Assembly (NCBI GenBank): GCA_021802775.1
Contig: JAJZRJ010000003.1
Location: 1 to 64,000, forward strand
Length of the DNA stretch: 64,000 nucleotides
DNA from: Deltaproteobacteria bacterium
Lineage (GTDB): Bacteria > Desulfobacterota > Desulfobulbia > Desulfobulbales > Desulfurivibrionaceae
Direction: 5' to 3'
The notes under the pieces were generated by a model. It was not told the origin of the DNA and made no database searches. It saw only the letters and a list, made by a program, of their open reading frames with translations. Below, piece by piece: positions 56,322-64,000 of the stretch. The number at the start of each line of letters is the position of its first letter. The stretch's first letter is position 1. The position numbers and the translations under genes are program-made.

Positions 56322-57373
56322 ACAGGTTCCGCGAAATGCGCGAGCAGGCCATGGGGAAATGCCCCATGGCCTTTTTTGTTGCTGCTCCTGGTCAGCCGGC
56401 TGAAGAGGCCGACCAAAGAGGCACCGGGCAGGGCCGAGATGGTGAGCAGCCGCTGGGACTGGCCGGCAAAGTGGCGCTGATACGCCTGCTCCCACTGTTG
56501 GGCCACCGCCTCGCATCCCGCCGTATCGATCACCCCTTCGCGGGCAAAGGCGAAGAGCAGGGAGTGGAGCCGGGCGAGCAGGTCGGCCTCGGTGGTGCGC
56601 CATTGCTGGCGAGCCTGGGCAAAATCGGTTTCGCCCAGTTCCGGCACCGGCAGGGTGAGCAGCGCCAGCGGGCGGGCGTCGCTCACGGAGGCGGCCAGAT
56701 CGAGCAGCAGCAGGGCGGGGCCAGGATGGCTCACGGCCAGCAGGGGGAACTCGGCACTGTCCCGCAGGAAGAGCTGGCCCCAGGCCCTGGTCAGTTTTTC
56801 CTGATTGAGCCCGGTGGCGGCTGTTTGCTCCTCCGCCGCAAGGGCCGCGAGCTGCGCGGCAACCTCCTCGTCACCCTTCAGTTCATCGAAGAGCGCTGCC
56901 TGCTTGCGGTCGACTGCCGCCAAGTGTGCCGCGATCTCCCGCTCCTCGGCCTGGTGCTGCTCCGCCAGTTTGAGGAGCAATAGGGTATTCCAGACCGTTT
57001 CCAGTTCCGGTTCCGTTGCCGGCGTCCCTTTGCCCTGCCGGCGCAGGTTGGCCACCAGCGACCAGACCGCGGCCTCGTCCGGATGAGGCTCACGGGTGCG
57101 GGCCAGGGCATTCAGGGAACCGCCGTAGAACTCGCCGCCGGCCCGGCCGAGTTCCTGGAGTAATTGCCGGAAGCGCGGCAGATGTTCGCCCAGGTCGACC
57201 GGGGTATGGCCCGTGCAAAGACCGGCCGTTGTCAGCGGCGCCAGCTCCGCGGGCGTCGGGTCATCGGCCAGGAGGCGGTAGTAGGCGAGGGTATCCGCCA
57301 GCCAGAGCAAGGCGCGGCAGGCGGACACCGCGGGCTGGGTGTCGGGGCAGAGCAGCAGGGGAAAATCACTCAT
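56318..57373 (-). CDS. hypothetical protein, helical
   Basis: 351 residues, not recognised. SDFPLLLCPDTQPAVSACRALLWLADTLAYYRLLADD opens the protein. A central charged helix (EQHQAEEREIAAHLAAVDRKQ...) may form a coiled coil. Trp and Leu repeats and no signal peptide suggest a cytoplasmic scaffold. Its C-terminus overlaps the UspA stop by 4 bp and runs through the UspA terminator. Orphan family of the host lineage, perhaps. Confidence 0.75.
   Translation of the reverse strand: MSDFPLLLCPDTQPAVSACRALLWLADTLAYYRLLADDPTPAELAPLTTAGLCTGHTPVDLGEHLPRFRQLLQELGRAGGEFYGGSLNALARTREPHPDEAAVWSLVANLRRQGKGTPATEPELETVWNTLLLLKLAEQHQAEEREIAAHLAAVDRKQAALFDELKGDEEVAAQLAALAAEEQTAATGLNQEKLTRAWGQLFLRDSAEFPLLAVSHPGPALLLLDLAASVSDARPLALLTLPVPELGETDFAQARQQWRTTEADLLARLHSLLFAFAREGVIDTAGCEAVAQQWEQAYQRHFAGQSQRLLTISALPGASLVGLFSRLTRSSNKKGHGAFPHGLLAHFAEPV
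56347..56377 (+). terminator. rho-independent terminator of the UspA gene
   Basis: GGCCATGGGG (56347-56356) pairs perfectly with CCCCATGGCC (56362-56371) and TTTTTT follows. It overlaps the 3' end of the convergent 351-residue gene, whose last residues are encoded through it. Confidence 0.93.
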
Positions 57374-57479
57374 GGTTGTCCGCCGGGTTTTGGTGCTTTT
57401 GTGCGTCCATCATCTTTTCATTTCGTGACAAATCGGCTAAGGTAGGGCGCCTGTGATCCACACTGGGGATACTGAATAA

Positions 57480-57779
57480 ATGGACAACGTACGCCGGATT
57501 GTTGGTTTTGTTCTGCTCCTCGCCCTCTACCTGCTGGCGAGTTTCCGCTATTTCCCCGGCCGTCCGCTGGATTCGCTCCAGGCGACCGGACTCCACATCA
57601 TCCGTTCCGCCCCGTTTACCGTGGGATTGACCCTGATCACCATTTCCATGGTGCAGCGGATGGCCAAGGAGCGGTTGCCGTGGCCCCGCATCCTGCGGTT
57701 TTTTCTCACCATCAGCCTGTTCTACGAATTCCTCTTTGCCCTCTACCACTATCTCGGCAAAGGCCAGGCCGGCATCTAG
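57480..57779 (+). CDS. small integral membrane protein, unknown
   Basis: 99 residues with two or three membrane segments (IVGFVLLLALYLLASF, SAPFTVGLTLITISMVQRM, FFLTISLFYEFLFALYHYL). Starts divergently from the preceding hypothetical gene (106 bp gap) and its stop overlaps the end of the next, convergent gene by 4 bp. No family recognised. Confidence 0.7.
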   Translation: MDNVRRIVGFVLLLALYLLASFRYFPGRPLDSLQATGLHIIRSAPFTVGLTLITISMVQRMAKERLPWPRILRFFLTISLFYEFLFALYHYLGKGQAGI

Positions 57780-58621
57780 CGGATCAGCATATTGGCCGGG
57801 TGATAGCCGGAAGGCGCGGTGGTGTTGGGCAGCAGCACGCATTTTTTCCCCAGCACTGTGCCGGGATTGGTCACCGAGTTGCAGCCGGTCTGGCAGCGGT
57901 CGCCCAAAATACCCCCCAGTTTCTTGAGGCCGGTGGGCATGGGGCCGTCAATGGTTTTCACCTGCACCTCGCCGCTCTGGAAGCGCAGATTGGCGAGTTT
58001 GGTGCCGGCGCCGAGGTTGACGTGGTTGCCGAGGATGCTGTCGCCCAGGTAGGCAAAGTGGCCGGCCTTGGCGTCGTCGAACAGGATGGAATGCTTCACC
58101 TCGGTGGTATGGCCGACCACGCACCTCCTGCCCACCAGGCAGTAGCCCCGCAGATAGGCGCCCTGGCGGACCTCGGTCTGGTCGCCGATGATGGCCGGTT
58201 CCTTGAGGTAGGCGCCGGATTCCACCAGTACCCCCTGGCCGAAGCGGAAACGGCTGCCGACCAGCACCGCGCCGGCCATGAGGACGCTGGCCCCTTCGAG
58301 CAGGATGCCGCCGCGGCTGACCCGCAGCTTGCCCTTGGTGGCGTCGCCGAAGTCGATGGCGCATTCGGTGCCATCGAGTAGGGTCCCTTCATGGAGCACC
58401 AGGGTCCGGGCCAGCGGCCAGTTGGCCGCCAGGTCGGCGAAGCACTCCGGGTATTCCTGGCCGTTCATGTAGGCCTTGAGTCCGGCGAGCGCCTGCCAGA
58501 CCGGTTTGTCTTCGTCAAAAAGCGGCTGGTGGCCCCAGTCGGCCAGGTCGAAAAAAAGCGATGGGGGCAGGGACACAGCGGCCACCTCACGGGCATTGTG
58601 TTTTGACGGACGCCATGGCAT
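57776..58621 (-). CDS. left-handed beta-helix protein, UDP-GlcNAc diphosphorylase-like
   Basis: 281 residues from ATG 58621; the frame extends to 58801 but the added basic residues look non-genuine. Hexapeptide repeats run from about residue 95 to 250 (VLHEGTLLDGTECAIDF, GASVLMAGAVLVGSRF, IIGDQTEVRQGAYLRGYCLVGRRCVVGHTTEVKHS, YLGDSILGNHVNLGAGTKLANLR). This is the acyl/sugar-nucleotide transferase helix, similar to the C-terminal half of GlmU-like enzymes, but the N-terminal nucleotidyltransferase is missing. Possibly a transferase partner; the substrate is unknown. Confidence 0.82.
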   Translation of the reverse strand: MPWRPSKHNAREVAAVSLPPSLFFDLADWGHQPLFDEDKPVWQALAGLKAYMNGQEYPECFADLAANWPLARTLVLHEGTLLDGTECAIDFGDATKGKLRVSRGGILLEGASVLMAGAVLVGSRFRFGQGVLVESGAYLKEPAIIGDQTEVRQGAYLRGYCLVGRRCVVGHTTEVKHSILFDDAKAGHFAYLGDSILGNHVNLGAGTKLANLRFQSGEVQVKTIDGPMPTGLKKLGGILGDRCQTGCNSVTNPGTVLGKKCVLLPNTTAPSGYHPANMLIR

Positions 58622-59012
58622 GATGGGGGCAGGCAGGGCATCCGCGGCCGGCGTTTCTTGCCGGCGTCGCCAAAGGCCGCGTCGCCGGCGGGCACGCATT
58701 GTAACGCCTTGCCTTCTCGTGACCGCCCGCCGGGGATTGGTGCTTTTGGCGCGTCCGTTTTTCTTGGCCACCACTATGGTGCAAAGTGGTTCGTTGTGCA
58801 AGATTTTTGTCGGTATGGCCGGCAGAGCGAGCCGCTAAGGCAGCGTTCTGGCAGGAGGTTGGCGTCGGGTGAAACGGCGCCGAGAAAGCTGGTTGACTTC
58901 ATTTATTGTAGTGCTTAGTGTTGCCACTCCGGAAGAGCAGGATGCCGTTCTGACGGGTAGCGGCCCATGGGCTTACGGGTGCCGTTCCCCTACACTATAG
59001 AGGAGGAAGGTC
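58622..59012. other. intergenic region between the beta-helix gene and lon
   Basis: Nearly 400 bp with no convincing gene. On the right half TTGACT near 58891, then 17 bp and TAGTGT, is a possible lon promoter; no clear heat-shock sigma32 site was recognised. GAGGAGGAAGG at 58999-59009 is the lon ribosome site. Confidence 0.4.
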
Positions 59013-61391
<2,379 letters not shown>

Positions 61392-61428
61392 GCCCTTTGG
61401 CCTTTCGGGCCGCAACCTTGGTGTGACC

Positions 61429-62517
61429 ATGGCTCTTGATGCCAGTCTGACGCGCCGTAGGAAGAAGAAAACCGGCAGCCGCCCGCTCGGGGGGTGGTTT
61501 GCCGGTTTTTTATTGCTGCTGGTCCTGCTGGCTGGCCTGTTGCTGTGGCGCTATGGTCGTACCCCTGGCCCGCTGCATGAGGGCGAGGTGGTGGTCTTGA
61601 TTCCGCCGCGCTCCTCATTGAGTGCCATTCAAGGCTATCTGCAAGCCGCGCGGGTCATCCCGCCGGATGGCCGTTTCCAGTGGTATGCCCGGCTACGTGG
61701 CAAGGCCACCCGGCTTCAGGCCGGAGAATATGCCTTCCGGCCGGGCCAGACGCCGGAGGATGTGCTTCAAATCCTGGCTAGCGGCAGAGGTATCCGGCAC
61801 AAGATCACCATCCCGGAAGGATTCTCCATCGCGCAGATCGGCGGCCTGGTGGAGACGGTGGGGCTAGGCACCCGCGAGCAGTTCATCGCCCTGGCCAAGG
61901 ACCGAGAGATTCCCCAACGGTTGGGAATCGAGGCAGAGAGCCTGGAGGGCTATCTTTATCCCGATACCTATTATTTCAGCCGGAATCAGACCTTGTCGGA
62001 GATGGTCACGAGCATGGCGGAGCGGGGGCGCAGGGTACTCGATGAGATGGTGGCCGCCGCCCCGGCCAACCACGGGCTGACCCCGCATCAGGTGCTCACC
62101 CTGGCCTCGATTGTCGAAAAGGAAACCGGCCAGCCCCAGGAGCGGCCGCTGATTGCCAGGGTCTTTCTGAATCGGCTCAGCCAGGGGATGCGGCTTCAGG
62201 CCGATCCCACGGTGATCTACGGCCTCCGCCAGTTTGACGGCAACATCACCAAGGCCGATTTGAAGGCCTCAAACCCCTATAACACCTACGTGAACTCCGG
62301 CCTGCCCCCCGGGCCCATCGCCAGCCCCGGCCGGGAGGCGATTGCCGCTGTACTCAACCCGGCTCCTGGCGCCTACCTTTACTTTGTCTCCCGCAACGAC
62401 GGCTCGCACCAGTTCTCCGCCACCCTGGCCGAACACAACCGGGCAGTGAACACCTACCAGCCGAAAAAACCGCCAACGGCGGCAGTTGCCAGATCTCGTC
62501 GAGCAGCCCGGAAATAG
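61429..62517 (+). CDS. mltG: endolytic murein transglycosylase MltG
   Basis: 362 residues from ATG 61429 (an in-frame GTG lies 6 bp earlier). A basic start is followed by one membrane span (WFAGFLLLLVLLAGLLLW), then a LysM-like region and the YceG catalytic domain with Glu230 in ASIVEKETG, LQADPTVIYGL, NPYNTYVNSGLPPGPIASPG and LYFVSRNDGSHQFS. It cuts nascent glycan strands and sets their length. Starts 37 bp after lon. Confidence 0.96.
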   Translation: MALDASLTRRRKKKTGSRPLGGWFAGFLLLLVLLAGLLLWRYGRTPGPLHEGEVVVLIPPRSSLSAIQGYLQAARVIPPDGRFQWYARLRGKATRLQAGEYAFRPGQTPEDVLQILASGRGIRHKITIPEGFSIAQIGGLVETVGLGTREQFIALAKDREIPQRLGIEAESLEGYLYPDTYYFSRNQTLSEMVTSMAERGRRVLDEMVAAAPANHGLTPHQVLTLASIVEKETGQPQERPLIARVFLNRLSQGMRLQADPTVIYGLRQFDGNITKADLKASNPYNTYVNSGLPPGPIASPGREAIAAVLNPAPGAYLYFVSRNDGSHQFSATLAEHNRAVNTYQPKKPPTAAVARSRRAARK

Positions 62518-62537
62518 GCGCTTGGCGAATTCCCCAG

Positions 62538-63707
62538 CTACACGCCGAGGCTGTCCATCTTGCCCAGCAGGGTCCAGGCGTTGTTGAATTCGGGGTTCTG
62601 TCTGAGGATGCGGTCCAAGGTCTTGCGGGCTCCAGCGTATTCCTTCATCTCCACCAGCAGCACCGCGTAGTTGTAATTGACCAGGTCGTTGTTCGGGGTG
62701 ATCTTGAGCGCCCGCTCGTAGTAGTTCCTGGCCCGCTGGTATTCCTTGCGTCTGCGGCAGACAATGCCCATGTGGTTCAGGGTGACGATCTCCTCGGTCT
62801 CGGCGCCGAGGTTTTTGCGCATGATCTCTTCGGCCTCTGTGTCGAGCCCGCAGTTGAGGCATGCCTCGATGAACTTATGGGGCAGGGTGCCGGCCTTTTT
62901 GCTGAGTTTTAATCCGGCCGCCAGCGCCTCTTTGGCCGCTTCGCTCTTGCCCATCCGGTTCTGTTCCAGTGAAAGATCCACGTAGCGGTCCGCGTTGTTG
63001 GGCGACAGTTCGATCCCCTTCTGCAAGGCCGCCACGGCATCGGCGTGGTTATGTTTTTTGATATGGATTCGGGCAAGGCCGTCCAGGGATTTCACGTAGA
63101 GGTCGTTGCTGCAATCCTTGCAACGCTGGTAATTGGCCGCCGCCTCGTCGAGTTCGTCCCGTTTTTCCAGGAGATGGCCCAGGTAGTAGTAGGTGGCGGA
63201 CTGGCCGGGCTGGATATCTTTGGCCTTGGTGAGCGATTGCTGGGCGGCATCGAGGCGTCCTTCGTAGAGGTGGCGTTTGCCGGCGTAAAGGGCGCGATGG
63301 TACGGGTCCGGATCGTAGACCTTTTTGAGAGCGGTTTCAACCTTCTGCCGCAAGGCAGCCGGGGTGACCGGCTTGACCAGATAGCCGTCCACGTGCTCCT
63401 CGGTGATCGCCATGATCCGGTCCATGTCGTCCACCACGGTGATCATGAGGAAGGGCAGATGCCAGTGGTTTTCCGATTTCCGGATGCGTTGGAGGAGTTG
63501 CAGGCCGTCCATTTCCGGCATCAGCAGGTCCGAGAGGACGATATCGATGGGTGGATGGGGGACCTGCACCTTGTCCCACCCCTCCTTGCCGTTTCTGGCC
63601 ATCACCACATTGTCGTACCCAAGATTGCCCAGCATGTTGACGAGCAACTGCGCCATGGCGAGGTTGTCCTCGACGACAAGAAAATTGTAGTGGTGATTGC
63701 TGGGCAT
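62538..63707 (-). CDS. response regulator with TPR repeats
   Basis: 389 residues. A receiver domain (1-125) has acidic pocket residues around Glu13/Asp14, the phosphoacceptor Asp60 (VLSDLLMPEMDG) and Lys112 (YLVKPVTP). Residues about 135-385 form TPR-like helical repeats (YYYLGHLLEKRDELDEAAANYQRC, LDGLARIHIKKHNHADAVAALQKG, and RRKEYQRARNYYERALKI). No DNA-binding output, so it likely signals by protein binding. The cognate kinase is not in the window. Confidence 0.93.
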   Translation of the reverse strand: MPSNHHYNFLVVEDNLAMAQLLVNMLGNLGYDNVVMARNGKEGWDKVQVPHPPIDIVLSDLLMPEMDGLQLLQRIRKSENHWHLPFLMITVVDDMDRIMAITEEHVDGYLVKPVTPAALRQKVETALKKVYDPDPYHRALYAGKRHLYEGRLDAAQQSLTKAKDIQPGQSATYYYLGHLLEKRDELDEAAANYQRCKDCSNDLYVKSLDGLARIHIKKHNHADAVAALQKGIELSPNNADRYVDLSLEQNRMGKSEAAKEALAAGLKLSKKAGTLPHKFIEACLNCGLDTEAEEIMRKNLGAETEEIVTLNHMGIVCRRRKEYQRARNYYERALKITPNNDLVNYNYAVLLVEMKEYAGARKTLDRILRQNPEFNNAWTLLGKMDSLGV

Positions 63708-63771
63708 GGGGAATGGCCTCGTGGGCTGGTTTTTCCTGTTCCGGTTGTGGAAGGGGGCAGGCAGGGCATGG

Positions 63772-64000
63772 TTATTCGCCCTTGATGAACTCGATTGAGC
63801 TCTCCGCCGGGGTCATGGCCGGGTCTGCCTCGATGACGATCTCGGCCTGGTGGCGGCTTTCCAGTTCCACCAGGTCGGCCCGTTTCTTGTTGAGGATGTA
63901 CTGGGCCACCTCAATGGGCAGCCGGCAGAGCACCTTTTTCGCCTGGCGCCGGCTCATGCCGGTTTGGATCTGGCGCAGATGCATGAGCGCCAGGGTCTCC
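63772..64000 (-). CDS. ribonuclease E/G family protein, C-terminal part (runs off the window)
   Basis: Partial gene; the 5' end lies beyond 64000. The encoded part, ETLALMHLRQIQTGMSRRQA..., then LPIEVAQYILNKKRADLVELES and the end TPAESSIEFIKGE, is the late catalytic/small-domain region of the RNase E/G family. The 64 bp between it and the response-regulator start (63708-63771) suggest a common transcript. Rne or Rng cannot be distinguished from this fragment. Confidence 0.85.
   Translation of the reverse strand, partial: ETLALMHLRQIQTGMSRRQAKKVLCRLPIEVAQYILNKKRADLVELESRHQAEIVIEADPAMTPAESSIEFIKGE

Overview
The window is a high-GC bacterial chromosome segment carrying a 39-kb prophage. Gene order suggests a deltaproteobacterium (Desulfobacterota, perhaps Desulfobulbales): ffs-dnaX-ybaB-recR, then thrS-infC-rpmI-rplT-pheS-pheT-ihfA-merR. 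infC appears to start at AUC, a start also known for the IF3 gene of Myxococcus. No rRNA is present and no database search could be run, so the taxonomy is an inference.

Left chromosome (1-11019): 4.5S SRP RNA; dnaX with a nine-A slippage site that would yield a short gamma-like subunit; ybaB; recR; a tRNA-Val with an unusual anticodon loop; the translation cluster thrS-infC-rpmI-rplT-pheS-pheT; ihfA and a MerR regulator; and tRNA-Pro(GGG).

Prophage (about 11026-50005): the region lies between a 39-bp direct repeat of the tRNA-Pro 3' end, yet its enzymes are those of a transposable Mu-like phage (MuA-type DDE transposase, MuB-type ATPase) and no tyrosine or serine integrase is visible. From left to right it holds a leftward repressor, an operator/promoter region, Ner, early genes, transposase/ATPase, a run of small middle genes including GemA (gp16) and Mor, a secreted-protein cassette on the other strand, an antirepressor behind a C4-like RNA leader, a lysis cassette (M15 peptidase, holin-like protein, overlapping spanins), and a complete Mu-type head and contractile-tail operon. 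The MuF-like head protein carries a C-terminal domain that looks like a PBECR-type nuclease toxin.

The most notable system is a diversity-generating retroelement (DGR) at the end of the tail operon (46047-48467). A C-type-lectin/formylglycine-enzyme-fold tail protein ends in a 99-bp variable repeat (VR). The template repeat (TR) lies 155 bp downstream. All 12 VR/TR differences fall opposite TR adenines, with none at the other 81 positions. A 7-bp GC hairpin with a GGCA (GRNA-type) tetraloop lies between them, and a DGR-type reverse transcriptase (GNLTSQ and YMDD motifs) follows. No Avd accessory gene is seen. The phage probably uses the DGR to vary its receptor-binding tip. Beyond the DGR are a leftward Cys-rich small gene, a HigBA toxin-antitoxin pair in AT-rich DNA, and the displaced tRNA-Pro fragment.

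Right chromosome (50006-64000): a DUF2892 membrane protein with an ArsR regulator; a leftward group of DinG-family helicase, polyprenyl synthetase, divergent polysaccharide deacetylase and SAM hydroxide adenosyltransferase; a universal stress protein; two unknown genes; a left-handed beta-helix protein; lon; mltG; a response regulator with TPR repeats; and the C-terminus of an RNase E/G family protein running off the window.
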